The notes under the pieces: model-generated | Seen by the model: the letters and a program-made list of their open reading frames with translations, nothing else | Told to the model about the DNA's origin: nothing | The model's database searches: none | Part shown: positions 36,465-49,545 of the stretch, in pieces | Layout of the letters: every line of letters begins with the position of its first letter | How positions within the stretch are numbered: the first letter of the stretch is position 1 | Program-made: the position numbers and the translations under genes | From: Viscum album | Lineage: Eukaryota; Streptophyta; Magnoliopsida; Santalales; Viscaceae | DNA length: 64,000 nt | Direction: 5' to 3' | Assembly (NCBI GenBank): GCA_963277665.1 | Contig: OY728143.1 | Location: forward strand, 1,118,292,110-1,118,356,109

Positions 36465-36660
36465 ATACCTAGTTCACTCGCCATTAAATCCTTGTATTAC
36501 TATATCAGATTAACTCCCCATTATAGCCATGTCTTTCTGTATCGGGTTCACTAACCATTCCAGCCATATCATACTGTACCAGGTTCACTCGATGTTGCAG
36601 CCATATCTTAATATACCAGGTTTACTCATCATTCCATCCATTTCTTATATAAATATTTAC
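36465..36660 (-). repeat. 37-bp tandem repeat in E 3' LTR
   Basis: The TTCACTC-type anchor occurs at 36473, 36510, 36547, 36584 and 36621, a spacing of exactly 37 each time. A CATTCCAGCCAT block and a TATACCAGG block fill each unit. The same array exists in the other LTR. Confidence 0.88.
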
Positions 36661-37519
36661 CCAATTAATTATAGTATTATCTATTCTCACCCATCATGTA
36701 AGCTTTAATAAGCTCAGTTGACACTATCTGGGCCAACCCATCATATAAACTATAATTAGCTAACCCGATGCAATCTCGATCACCACATATTATATGTAAT
36801 GTCTAAGAACAACAATATGAATAAAGTGAAAAGATATTTCCTTTAATCATAAAAATAATCATTATTCCTCTATAACCTGATTCAACCGAGGAAAAGGAAT
36901 ATGTTTCATATAAATCTCTTTTAAATAGGATTAACATATTTTAGAGAAACGAGTTTATAAAAATATCATTGAAACAATAATAATCCATATATGGAAATAA
37001 TGGGGATGGTATAATTAAAAAACATCCCAATTCAATCCTAGTAAAATAATGGTTTTTTACAATGATGAATGTGAATTCCATTAAATGATCATATAAATCA
37101 TTCTTGATAAAAATATCAATTTAAATTTTAAAATCACATGTTGTAACATATTATATTTTCAAAATCATTTTCATATAAAATAATGATAAAATCATATAAA
37201 ATCATATTTAAATATAATTTTAATCATTTATTGGATAAAAAAATGTTTTCTTTGGAAAAACTTTGAAAAAACTTTACTTTTTTAGAAAACATATTTTGGG
37301 AAGAAAAATAGTTATGGACAAAAAAGATGATTTTTATTAAATAATTTATTATAAAATCATGAGTACATAGTGATATAATAAGTTAAGGGAAAACATGTAT
37401 TCCAATGAAATTAAAGTAGGTTAAAAATTTTAATGAGTTTCTTTGGTTATAGATCATAAAATTTCAAGATTTTAATCACAATCGTAATGAACCTTGATAA
37501 ATAGTGATATTTTAACATA

Positions 37520-37925
37520 ATACACTTACCACTGTGGCAATATTCAATTATAATCCTTCAGAAAGAATATTTTTAAATGAAAAATCTATTATCATGATAA
37601 TAAGGATATTAATGATATAATATTTTAAAAAATTAGTATCTACACCTCAAAATGAAAGAGAGGTATATAATGTAACATATATCTCAAAGAAAGCAATTTG
37701 AAAAAAAAAATACCTTTCCACTTTGGTAACATTGAAACGATAAACCCCATGAAAGATAAATAATAAAATGGATATGAAAATCCACACAATTTTAAGTAAA
37801 ATATTAATAAAATATATTTATCTGTAGTATATAAAAAACACAACAAAATATAAGTGGAAAATATTGCATATATCTCGAGGAAATAAAAGTTTTATGAGAA
37901 AGTCCTTAACCTAAGTCTTGACTTC
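37520..37925 (-). repeat. ~190-bp spaced units in E 3' LTR
   Basis: Blocks of the type CCTTACCACTTTGGTAACATT recur near 37525, 37712 and (weaker) 37900, a spacing of about 187-190 bases, with AACCCCATGAAAG-like text after each of the first two. Confidence 0.6.
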
Positions 37926-39604
37926 TGTCGTACTCATTCAAACTTCGTCTTCTTTTGGTGTCCACTTTCGACATTCACTAAACAGTTTTTAGAGAGATTT
38001 TCATAATATCTAAGGCTTATTTCATGTGGTAGTGATGTTGGAAACTTCATTGTGTAGAGATTGGTCAAGCCAAATGGCATGTTAGGTGTGAAAAAGTGGG
38101 GAGAGGCAGATCCGTTTTAGTTGAGAAGGAGGGGAATTCTTATAAATGCTCAAAATTATTCGCTCTTGGGAAGCCAAACTATGATAATGTGTCTAAAAAT
38201 GAATAGTAATGTAATTTAGGGATTAAAGTTTATATACATACATCCACCACATAAAATAAATACATTTTTGTCATGTTATTCCTTGTTCTATTGGTTTACT
38301 AAATTTTATACATATAGTTTTTACCACGGTAACTTGTAACTTTTTATTTACCTAGGAATTATATACAATAAAAAAATTAGAATAACTAGACACTTTATAA
38401 CTAATTATTACAAAATTTTTATTCTAATTTATTAAATAAAAAAAATTTGAGTAAAATTTATTCTAATATTGAAAAATGTAACGCACAAAACACTATATTA
38501 ACCTTCATCGCAGTAACTAATTCTAACTATTTTCACTAATAATTATGTTGTAATAAAATTTTAACATTATTAGATAATATAAATAATTCATATTATAAAC
38601 ATGTCATTAAATTTTCCAAATTCAACTCTTTTAATTGAATAAATATAATTTAATATTAATTCCGTAAACATAAAGAGAAAGGGGTTTTTATATTAAAATG
38701 TTCCAAAGTTTATAATGTTTTTACATCCAATATCAGGATGAAATTGATTCCAATGTAATAAATTGTATTATAAAATGTGTAATTAAAATTATTGTATTTT
38801 AAACAAATTTAAACAATAATTTATCATTCTAAATAAATTTCTTGAATACGAAGTTTTTAATTAAAGATCAGTATTATCCCCTACTCATCAAAAAATGAAC
38901 CCTTTTAGAAAAACCAAAAATTCACCGAAAGATAATTTGGATATTATGATTTTTAAAATGAGGTTACTTTTATAAAATCATTTTTATAAAATCAAAATGA
39001 TTTTATTAAATAATCATTCCATAAATATGCGAAAACCCACTCTTTTGAAATAAAAATGAGGTTTCAAAGAAAATTGGACTTATTTATATTTATTGTCTAT
39101 AAAACATATGAGATAAATTTTAAGTAGTTTATTTAATATATATACTATATAAATTTCATTAAAATCATTAAATAATAGTTATTTTTTAAAATTTATTTAT
39201 TTAAAACACACATTTGCAATATAAAAATTATTTTTCAATGAATGATTTCATTTGGTTTTAAAAAGTGTTTTATTTTCATTTATAATAAAATTTTCACCAA
39301 AGAATTAACTTTATATAAAATTTTGAACCATATTTTCCCAATTTAGTTAATCTTATTCCTAACCTCCATTCCCATGGCTAGGTGAAAACTATCGTATTAA
39401 ATAATAGTATTTTACTAATATGTCACGATTCATTTAAGCTCAGTGTTGAATGTCATGAATGATAAGTTTGGTGCTTTATGTAGCACACGAAAAAATAATT
39501 TGTGTTTGTATCTAATGCCAAAATTAGTGTCGTATGTAAAGAAACATATCAAAAAAATAATTAATTTTTTAAACAATTATTTCAAAAAATATCATGATGC
39601 TACA

Positions 39605-39618
39605 TTCACCCCCTTAAT
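39605..39618 (-). other. Polypurine tract of element E
   Basis: The minus strand reads ATTAAGGGGGTGAA immediately before the LTR start. Just upstream is a worn TTTTGAGGTCTAGATTCATT, similar to the NFEDEI/FEGEIHFKG-coding end next to the tracts of B and C. Confidence 0.75.
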
Positions 39619-41084
39619 GAATCTAGACCTCAAAATTCATCTCTATTATTGAAGGATTGATATATGAAAAGTCATTTTTTTAAAAATTAATATTGTTTAA
39701 GGGTAAATAAATCCCCATATTAACAAGGAATAACTCATATATAGGTTTCCAAGTTGAGCAAAATTGCTCAAAAGTAACAATATGAACATTGAGGAAAATA
39801 GTAAACAATTATAGTGAGTGACTCCTGTCATTGATAATATGAAATTAAATTTGAAATGAGAAGTTGATTGCCTCAAAATAAAAAATCTATGATGATCTAA
39901 AAGAAAATATGATTCATTAGATATACGTACAGTAGGAAAAAAATTAGTTTCAACATATGTTTCATAAATTTGAAGAATTTTTATGCTCTCTTTGAATATA
40001 ATGAAATATAAATACTTTAAAAGATTATAATTTATAATAATAATTTCACCCTTTGGTTTTTCTTTGATCAATTTTCAGTTTATCTCTTTACTACCCGAAA
40101 TGATTATCCATAATTTTATTTTTTATACTAAAAGTAGTAAAATTATCTTTTAATGGATAATAAGATCCATAAGAGTTAAAATTATTTCTATATATATCTA
40201 ATAATTTTATAATACCAATATCATTAGTAAATATAATCCAATATAATAAATTAATCTCTCACATCAAAATTATCACTATAGTTTCATCAGTAGTTTTTAT
40301 TTCTCAATTAGCTTACCTAAAAACAATGACATTATAACCATGACATTCCATTGAATAGTGGTAGGAATAAAAACCATATCATCATTTGGTTATGGATGCA
40401 AGACTTACCACTATGATAGATTCAATATTTCATAACCCCCCATGTGGGTTTTTTATTTCCTAAAAACATATTAATATAATTCCTATAATGTTACCATAAT
40501 ACGATGAGAATTATTGGTATAAAATTAACCATTAAATAACATTTATATTTGGGATTTCAATATTATATTTATTTACGATGTATAATAATATTATTCGACT
40601 AATATTATAATCCCAATAATGATCATATTATCCCTAAAGTATAGAAATACCATTAAAAATATGTCTATAAAATGTAAAGACATTATTCCCAAATAAATTT
40701 TTAACTAAAACATATACAATGCATAAATGTCTCACAAAATATCTTTAGTCACTGTATACTCTCATCATATTAAACCTAAAAGGATGTGTTTAAGACTTAA
40801 ACTTATGATCAATCTCAAACTCACTTTCTCATGATGATATCCATAACACTTTTGTTAATGAATACATATATGGTTCTAAAATTAAAAAATCTAATGTGTT
40901 TCATAATTGTTTTAACAAAAATACAATTGTAAAAATACATCTAAAATATATTCTTGAAACCCAAAACCCAAATAATTCATCTATTTCAACACTGGTCCTT
41001 CCATCATCTAGGGTTTAGCCTAGGCCATTCATTTTCATGTTTTAAATAATTCCTTCATTATTGTTCTTAAATTGTTTGTGAATT

Positions 41085-41305
41085 TCAAAATAATATCCAC
41101 AAGAGTGACTAACTAGGTGCATATCTTGGATCATTGTTGTGCACATATTCCCAATCGAGTCTAGCTCAATATGGTTTTTCAGAGTTTATTACACATAGGT
41201 ACATTTGTGAAAAATCCACATCCACTTTTAGTATCTATATAGTGATGTAATTTCTTGTAAACCACTCATTCTTTCCTTTACCAAAATTCCAGGACATTTT
41301 CCCAC
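41085..41305 (-). other. Leader block of element E shared with B and C
   Basis: On the minus strand, CCTGGAATTTTGGTAAAG, AAAGTGGATGTGG, TTGAGCTAGACTCGA and CACTCTTGTGGATATTATTTTG occur in the same order as in C (51910-52125) and B (24230-24440). TTGAGCTAGACTCGA is identical, 15 of 15, in B. Confidence 0.65.
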
Positions 41306-42029
41306 AATTTATATCATGATCATACATATCCTGAGATAAATACCTAAAAATATTCCTTGAAATATCCCAAGATATATCCAATAAAATGTCTTATCATAGT
41401 TTCCAAAGTTTAACTGAACCTTTCCGTTAATACAACCATTAATTACCACGTATCCTCATATTTGGATATTACATATTTTTTATGAATATACATTACCTTA
41501 CCGAAACACATGATTATGGACTATAATATTTTAGTGACTTTGGAAACATGGAAAACAATATTCTAATCACATGAAAGATCATAAATGTTTCCAACAAAAA
41601 ATTTCACATTTAGTACTCTTCATCGAGATTCCCTAAATAAAATGTTTCTTCATAAACTATGGTAGGAAATATAATAAAAGGTGATCTCGTAACTAAAATA
41701 ACTATATTATAAAATTAAATGATAACTTAATAATATGGGTATGTCATAATGGAAAAACATACGTTGTTGATACCCATCCAATCATAGATCATAAACATGA
41801 GCCACTAAATAATTATTTTCAGTTTTTAAGAAATTAATAATATAATAATCAAATAACATGACCCATGAGAGAATATAATTATAAAAAATATATAATTTCA
41901 TCATAAGAACAATCTTATATCATTTAGAACATGCATAAATAGGAATTGGTTCCCTAATTTGGTAAAATAAATGAAACCATGTCTATGGATAACTTTATGG
42001 ACATGCTTGGCAGGTCCACATAAAGAATT

Positions 42030-42150
42030 CTGAACATGTAATCAGGTTCACACATAACATTATGAGCATGTAATACAGTTTAATCATAACATAGTGAAAA
42101 TGTAATCCTGTTAACCCATAAAATATTTATCATTTAATCATGTTCACCCA
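42030..42150 (-). repeat. 32-bp type repeats in E 5' LTR
   Basis: Units of the type GTTCACACATAACATTATGA followed by CATGTAAT recur about every 32 bases, as in the other LTR, but more worn. Confidence 0.65.
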
Positions 42151-42209
42151 TAACATCATTGTAATCAAGGTTCACTCCCAAGACCAATATAGAGGAAAAA
42201 GTCTCTTAA

Positions 42210-42425
42210 CGAACCAAGTTCACTCCTCATTCCAAACATATCTTATTATACCTGGTTTAGTCCCCATTCCCACCATGTATTAATATATTGGGTTGACCTC
42301 GTGTTTCATCCATGTATTACTATACCGAGTTCACTCAACATCATATATATATGTCTTATTATACCAGGTTCACTACTTATTCCGTCAATGACATATTATA
42401 CCTAGTTCACTCTTAGTTCCACCCA
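42210..42425 (-). repeat. 37-bp tandem repeat in E 5' LTR
   Basis: Anchors of the TTCACT type fall at 42219, 42256, 42293, 42330, 42369 and 42406. Spacings are 37, 37, 37, 39 and 37. It corresponds to the array at 36465-36660. Confidence 0.85.
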
Positions 42426-43319
42426 TTTATATCTCGTGAGATATATAAATCCTTACCCAATGCATTAGAGTGAAATCTAAGAAAACCTATAATGTATGTT
42501 ATAGTGTTCTCACCCAATTTTATATAGTCTGCCCCATCGTATAAGCTATAAATGACATACCAGATGCCATCTTGGACGCCACACAATATAAGTAATTTCC
42601 ACGAACCAAAAAATGATTTTTTATAAATATTTTCCATTTAATAATAAAACACATCCAAAATAAAAATAATTTAATAAATTGAATAACTAATGTTTAATAA
42701 ACCAATATCAGGTAAATATTTTTAAAGTATGATTAACCCGTGGAAAAGAAAAGGGTTTCATAACAATATCATTGAAAAAAAAATCCATATAGAAATATAT
42801 GAGGACGATATCCTAAAAAAATCCATTTTGGGAAAATATAACCAAAATGGTTTTCGAAATTGATGACAGGAACTCCATTATATGATTATAAAAAACATTC
42901 ATTTGGAAAATATCTTTTTTATTTTGGAAATCATTTTTTAAAATAGAAAACATTTTGAAAATTATTTTCTTCGAAAATAACAATAAAAGCATATAAATAA
43001 TGACTTAAAAACCATTTATAAATTTTCATAAATAAAAAATCATTTTTACCTGAAATCAATTTTTAATTTTCTTGAATCATTTTTGCAAAATATGTTTTTG
43101 GATAAATAATAGTTTTCAATCAAAGAAATTTATTTATTAAAAACATTCTTTGAAACCCTTGGGTAAATAAAGATAAGAAAACTGAATGCAAAAATATATT
43201 ATCATGAAATAAATATTAGATAAAAGGATTCATGAGTTTCTTGAGAAATTTATCATAAGAACTCATAATTGGAAGCATATTCATAAATAATCCCAATAAA
43301 ATATGATATTATAACACAA

Positions 43320-43740
43320 GACTCTTTCCTCTTTGGTAACATCAAATTGTAATACCCATGAAATAATATCATTAAATGAAACATACATTCGAATTAAAAT
43401 AATAATCCTCATGACATAAAATATCAATTGATTTTTATATCTACCTCATAAAATAATACATGTATATAACATAACATACATCTCAATGAATAAACATTAA
43501 GACAAAAATCCCTTACCTCTTTGGTATATTTGGAACCATGAACCCCTTGAAATAGAAATTATCTAATTGATTGGTAAAAACCCATAAATTTTTGGATTAA
43601 AATAATAAAATAAATTAATTGTTTGTATATAAACAATACAAAATAAAATAAGTGGTGAATATAACATATGTTTCAAATAAATAAAAGTGAGATGATAAAA
43701 TCCTTACCTAAATTATTGACTTTCACCATACTGGTTCATA
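43320..43740 (-). repeat. ~190-bp spaced units in E 5' LTR
   Basis: CTTTCCTCTTTGGTAACATC near 43325, CCTTACCTCTTTGGTATATT near 43511 and a weaker CCTTACCTAAATTATTGAC near 43704 are about 186-193 bases apart. The first two are followed by a CCATGAA block. Confidence 0.6.
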
Positions 43741-43912
43741 CCACCTCCGCTTCGATTATCCTCATTAGGTTTACTCTAAATCCTTTATTTGATTCCTTTA
43801 TGTCCAAACTATGTCTTATGGGATGAGGGGATGTAATATGGGAAGTGATTTGGGAATTGATTAGTTGAGTCTAATAGCTTGAGATTTGTGAAAAAGTGGT
43901 GATAGTGAGTTC

Positions 43913-43921
43913 CCTTTTATA
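43913..43921 (-). promoter_or_regulatory. TATA box in E 5' LTR
   Basis: The minus strand reads TATAAAAGG, the same box as in B. The equivalent spot in the other LTR (about 38111-38120) is destroyed. Confidence 0.6.
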
Positions 43922-45409
43922 GTTGAGGTAGAGTTCTATTTCTGTAAATACAGAAATTTATTCACTATTAGGTGTCTCCCCATCACCTATGTGTATTGAA
44001 AATTGTATAATATTGGAATATATGGATGAATATGTTGAGACACACCTCTAATACAAAAAATAAACTCATTTTAATTATGTTATCCCTTAGCCTTTCAGTT
44101 TTGTCAATTTTTTCATTATAGTTTTTACTAAGTAAATTGCATCTTTTTATTTACTTAGTACTTTTTCCTTTAATTCTACAATAAAAATGAAACTTATTTG
44201 ATATATTGGACCAAATTAATCTAAATATATGAACTAATTTATTAATAAAAAACCAGTTTTCATGTAAAATTTAATTTAATACAAATGCATTTAGTACAAA
44301 AAACTTTGTTTTAACCTTAATTACAATAATAAATTATAATAGTTTTCACTAATAATTATAATTTAAATGATGTTGAAATTATTATAAAATATAATTAATT
44401 GTTATTTCATATATGGAATCCATTTTTTATAATTTAACTAAAAAATTGATAGAATTTAATTTAAAATTAATCACATATATGTGATGAGAAAACAGATTTC
44501 AAAAGTGAGAATTCTCAAAATCCTAAAAAAAATTTATTTAACTTTTAAGAATGAAATTGAATTAAATGAAATAAATTGGGTTAAAAATAATTATATTTTA
44601 ATTAATTATTCTTTAAAGCTATGTAAAAATATTTTTGATACTTGTAGTCTATTTATGTGAAAAGGAAATTCAGTTAAATTTAAGTATTTTTTTACTATTC
44701 ATCCAAAAATATAAAATATTTAGAAAAAACTAAAAAAAATCACCACAAGAGAATTATTTTATTCTTCTTTAAAAAATTGGGATTATTTTATAAAATATAT
44801 TTTATATAATTCGAAAAAAATTTAAGATAAGTGAACCTTAAAATGGAGGTAAAACAGATTTATAGAAATAAAATTGTGTTTTAAAGATAAAATTTGATTT
44901 ATTATTATTTATTTTTTAAAAACATAACATATGAATATAAAATAAATTATATAATATATTTACCACATATTTTTTAATAAAATCATTCATAAAGATGATT
45001 TTTTTACTTTTTTATATAACACACACTTGTGTGCACGAAAAAAGTTTCTTAAGAATAATTTAATCTTATTTTAAACATGGTTTTATTTAAATTTTTAATT
45101 AATTAGTCACTAAGAAAATAATTTTATAGTAAATTTGGAGAAATTTTTATTCATTTATTTAATCTTATTCATAACCATCATTCTTATGGCTAGGTGAAAA
45201 CTATTATTTTAAATAATAATATTTCAATAAATGTCACGTTTCATTTAAACATAGTGTTATGTGAAAAACAAGATAAGCTCGTTGTTTCATGCAATAAAAT
45301 CCAAAAAAATGTTCTATGTATCCCAAGATAAACTTTTGTATTTCTCAAAACCACATATTAATGAATAATTTTTTTAAAAAAATATTTCACATAATATAGG
45401 GGTGTTACA

Positions 45410-45414
45410 ATAAT
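45410..45414. repeat. Target-site duplication, right copy (element E)
   Basis: ATAAT, against ATACT at 35620-35624 (4/5). Confidence 0.5.
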
Positions 45415-47666
45415 GGTAAAGCTGAGGAACATAGAGGATGTCATGCATAGATTAGTACATCCGAGGATGAAAAATTAGATAGGATACTGGACTAAGTCTC
45501 TCTAAAATCTCACAAGATCCATTGAACCAAGGTGATATCTTTTATTGTCTACGTATCCATCGATGATCTAATCTTGGTGAATCTTGAAATAAGACCTATT
45601 CTCTGACATCAAACTCTAATGACCTATAATGACGATTGAAAAAAGAATAATTTCAACTTTGATCTATGACCATATTTTTTCGAACATGTTGTAACTTATT
45701 TGGTGTCTCCTAAATGATATGATTTCCTAGGAGTTCTTGCTCCCCTGCCTATAATCCGCCCATTGGTGATCAGAACAACCTACCACATAAGTCCTCGTTT
45801 GGAGCCATCTATATACTTTCTTGTATGTTATTTGTAGTACTGAAATCATCATGACATAAAATTTTCTTCCAAGAAAGTTCAAAATCTTGGATTTATTAAC
45901 TAATAATTTCCTCTAACACCTATATAGTATACTCACATTAACCATCAGTATAAGGGTGTGATGTTGTACTAAAACTAAAATATCAACATAAACACTCTTG
46001 TAACCCCTTCCAGATCCACGATGTGATCCCAACATCACAATATAATTTTATGTTATGTGGTATACTAATAAATCATATAACATATCATATGTATAGTATT
46101 CCATGTTATTATTCTATGAAGGTCTCCAAAATATGAATGAAATGGGAGACCTTTGGTGGTCTGTAAATAGTCACCCATATAAATTCACTACCCTATGGTG
46201 ATCTCAGTAACCCCATCCAAAACTATATAGTGATTTCATCACATTTACAATCTATATTGGTTATAGTATGAAATATTATTTCAAGACACATGTGTTATTC
46301 ATTCACAAGACGATATGTGGAACATAGAGCAATAAAAACTGGTATCAAATTCTTCAAACCAAGACACCAATATTTTTGGTGTAAATCAAGATATGTCATG
46401 GAATATTCAGGATGAAATTCTTGTTTATAGGCATGAAACTTTCATATAATTTCTTATATCATCTTTTTTGGAACAAAAAAATATCTATAAATAGTTAATA
46501 TATCACCCTCATTAACAACCTAGCCACTCAGGGGGTCCTCAATGGAAACCCCATCCATCAATATTAATCTTTGTTATCAGATAGTTTCCTTTTATTCAAT
46601 CAACAAAAAAGTGGTGACGTAACATTAAGTAAATAATAATACAATTAAACCGAAACTATTGAACTTATCGATGCATCTCATAAGTAAGTGTTGAAAACTT
46701 CTATTCAAAACATGTTTCCCTTATAGCTTACGTGTGAGTTTTCTTGGCTCGAAGCATCAACAACAGGATTTCACATTCCTAATGTATAGGAAACCTCATA
46801 GTTGAAATAATGAATGTATTAAACCCATATTTAGTGAATAATGTTCAAATCACTCTAGGAGTATGTTTATCGTAATATTTTTTATCCATGTATACAAAAA
46901 ACAATTCTCCGATAATACAGTGTTCCAATAATATAGTGCATGAACCACTATTGAAATCTTGAGACCATAAGTCGGGTAATTGTGCTCATGAGGTCTCAAA
47001 TAGGGATTCCCATATACTATAATTCATTCCCCTTAAATAAATATATCTCTTAAAATGATTAGTGATTCATCAAAATATACTATATTGAGTCTTCCATAAA
47101 GAGGAAAAATTATAACGAAGCTGAGCTTATCCCTCCATTCAACTACTGAAATGAATTCCCTCTTGCTTCAGACCATGCACAATTGACACTGTTTTTGGTA
47201 AATACCATAATAATTGTTCTAATATGGGATAAATCCTACATAAGGACAATAGTAACTAATTATCCCTAAGAAACTATGAAGGTCAAAATTATCTCTGGGA
47301 TTATCCAATAAATCAATGCATATCACCTTATTTGGATCCAAATATACCACTTATTATAATATGATGTGACACAGGATGGGAAAATTATTAATCTAAAAGT
47401 AGAAATTTGTGATCCCTGTATAAAACATACACCCAAGTAATGTCCTCAGAATGATGTCAATGTGTTGGCATTAGTGGATCATGTATTAAAATACACAATG
47501 ATATAATCCTCAAAAAATAACTATATAGAGTCTATGTATGTGTGAAGATTCTGATTCATCAAATCTATAAAGATAGCTGCTTCATTTGTGAGATTTAATT
47601 GAAATAAAATGTATTCATTCAATCCATATCTACTTCTAAAATCTATACATGGAATATTTGAGGGTC
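45415..47666 (-). pseudogene. pol: Element D pol, middle piece (RT palm end, RNaseH, integrase)
   Basis: Read on the minus strand from 47666 leftwards. RT resumes with NIPCIDFRSRYGLNEYILF, then TNEAAIFIDLMNQ and a worn active-site DYIIVYF near 47510. SFLGIISYYCPYVGF (near 47270) and the RNaseH reading RPHEHNYPTYGL (near 47000) follow. Integrase has FWMGLLRSP near 46220, KVSHFIHILETF near 46140, KGLQECLC and a HPYTDG block near 45955. The end reads GSCEILERLSPVSYL and HDILYVPQL near 45425. Many stops and some frame shifts. The gene is cut at the right by C and at the left by E. Confidence 0.85.
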
Positions 47667-47671
47667 TAACC
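47667..47671. repeat. Target-site duplication, left copy (element C)
   Basis: TAACC, identical to 60956-60960. Confidence 0.9.
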
Positions 47672-48770
47672 TGTAACAACTTGAGTTTTGATGAGCCCTT
47701 TTTCCCAAAAAATAATTTTCATTTATGTCATGTATTTCATGCTACATCAATTTAAGGATTCTTTATATTCTATAAAGTGTTAACCATTCACTATAAGAAA
47801 AAATGATTTGTCTTTCATTACACACAAAACTATGTTTCTACGAAACAATATTTTACTATTATAATGAGATAAGTATAACCGAGATGATAAACATATTAAT
47901 ATAAATTGTTATAACTAATTTGGGAATATTATTTATAATGGTTTTATTTAAATAATACATATTTACAATAATATATCTAATTTTTTATAAATCCATTATA
48001 TGTTGGAAAATACAATTTTCATAAAATAACTTCTTTTTAGGTCCTTCTATGATTAATAATAAAAATAATTCCAGTAACTATAATTTTTTTTGAAAAAATA
48101 AACATCATTTTTTAATTCACAATGTCAAAATCATTTTTGTTTTATTTTGTGGTATTTTTATGGAAAACCTCATTTTTGGATGAATAAAGACTAATACTAA
48201 ATTTCAATTCAAAACCTCCTTTTGTATAACTTAATTATATAGTTAAATTATTTTTGAATCTCTTTGAAGTTTTTTGTGATCAAATCTTCAAAAATTATTC
48301 TAATTTAGGTCATTGGAAACAATTTCACAAAGAAATAGGATATAAAAAAATTTCATGCTTTTGAACTTTTTGGCTTAAAAACCCTCAGTCGTGACACATC
48401 TACAGAATTAATTTCAAATTAATTTATACAATTTATGTTATTGGAATTTTAAAAAATGAATTCTCTATTTTTAATCCTTAAAATCTAGAAATTATAATAA
48501 GGTAATCTTATTTTTTTACCAAACAAATATTAGGGTAAGTTATTAAAATTAACAACAATGATTAAGAAAAAAACATCTTAACAAAGGACTATGCCCTTAT
48601 CTTAAGGATCAAAATAAACTAGAAACTTGAAAAAAATCCATTTTATGGATATATTGTGTCCCTATACTCTCTTTAATCCATTTTGTACCATTATTAGAGC
48701 CACTGGTAATGGGAAAACATTGCTGGAATTCCATTTTCCAAAATTTACAAGAATTTCACTCCTCCTCCAC

Positions 48771-48779
48771 TATAAAAAT
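48771..48779 (+). promoter_or_regulatory. TATA box in 5' LTR of element C
   Basis: TATAAAAAT sits between CCTCCTCCAC and a block with CCCATTAATTCACAC, the latter shared with B downstream of its TATA box. Confidence 0.7.
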
Positions 48780-49126
48780 GCACTAACCCCTCCCATTAAT
48801 TCACACTTATAAGGCACTTTGGATCACACATATATTACTCAATAACATCCCAAAAACCATAAAATAATCTTACAATACTCCCTTTGGTCATAAAAGATTC
48901 TAAGGAAGCCGTTTGGTGAAAACCAAACGGAGTTTCTCAAAGAAGAGGTAATATACTTCCTCAAGATAAATTTTTTTATTTTCATTATCTTCCCCACAAA
49001 TCATCTTGTATCATGATTATATAATAAAATAAATATCTTAAATATAATGATATTTTTGATTATAATGTTTCAACCTATAAATATATACACCTCTATCTAA
49101 TTATTAACAAACTTATCATTCTTCTA

Positions 49127-49545
49127 TGCGACGAACTACCACCCCACAAAACAATGTTGTTCATTTTTCATTTACCACCTCTCATGGTTGGGAATTATGA
49201 TGGTATATATTATATATATATATATATGTTATTAATTATTTATTTAGGCTTCAATAATTATTATACAAAACATACCTCCTTGTTTCAATTTTTTCTAAAT
49301 ATGGTAACTTTTCTTGTGGACGTGTGGACTACCGCCTCCTCAAAGCAATGCGATTCGTTCACACATTACATGGAACATATTAAGGATGGGTTTATTAAAT
49401 GTATATGATAAATTTTAAATAATTATTCTATGTAAATGATATTATATATATTGATATATTTTTCATATACTTTCATTATTTCAGTATGATTATAAAATGA
49501 AAACTACGTTCATGTGGACGTACGACCTACTGTCTCCATGAAGAT
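49127..49545 (+). repeat. Three ~195-bp spaced ACTACC motif blocks (C 5' LTR)
   Basis: TGCGACGAACTACCACC (ACTACC at 49134), GTGGACGTGTGGACTACCGC (49328) and TGTGGACGTACGACCTACTG (about 49525). They correspond to the CpG-rich blocks of B, but many CpGs are lost. Confidence 0.7.
49205..49227. repeat. (AT)n microsatellite
   Basis: Alternating AT run in the 5' LTR of C. A second run lies at about 49559-49577. Confidence 0.75.

Larger units (their letters stand above)
35625..39604 (-). mobile_element. 3' LTR of element E
   Basis: Its minus-strand start is TGTAGCATCATG, worn from TGTAACACC, at 39604. It matches the right LTR in long blocks, such as GGCTAGGTGAAAACTAT (near 39377 and 45188) and AAACACATG...TATAGACTATAATA (near 35700 and 41500). 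The 35625 end follows from the duplication ATACT; 35631 is an alternative. Confidence 0.75.
39605..41414 (-). other. Interior of element E
   Basis: About 1.8 kb without a recognisable gag or pol. A 124-codon ORF (39697-40071, minus) is open but shows no domain that I know. Its composition is Phe, Leu, Ile and Tyr rich, as expected from AT-rich DNA. Next to the 5' LTR lies the leader block shared with B and C. Confidence 0.6.
35625..45409 (-). mobile_element. Element E: non-autonomous LTR retrotransposon with 4-kb LTRs and short interior
   Basis: Two direct repeats (35625-39604 and about 41415-45409) in minus orientation flank only about 1.8 kb. The interior keeps the leader block shared with B and C next to the 5' LTR, and a polypurine tract with a worn pol-end-like sequence next to the 3' LTR. 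I find no gag, PR, RT or IN reading. That fits an internally deleted relative of B and C that would need proteins from another element. It is inserted in the pol of element D. The LTRs are quite diverged, so it is old. The primer site is too worn to identify. Confidence 0.75.
41415..45409 (-). mobile_element. 5' LTR of element E
   Basis: Its minus-strand start is TGTAACACCCC at 45409. It is matched in blocks by the left LTR, including both minisatellite arrays. The inner end near 41415 is approximate because the sequence there is worn. Confidence 0.7.

Noticed and set aside
39697..40071. 124-codon minus-strand ORF in the interior of element E
   Set aside because: It is the longest open reading there, but the protein shows no motif I know and has the composition expected of AT-rich DNA. 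Kept only as a remark under element E.
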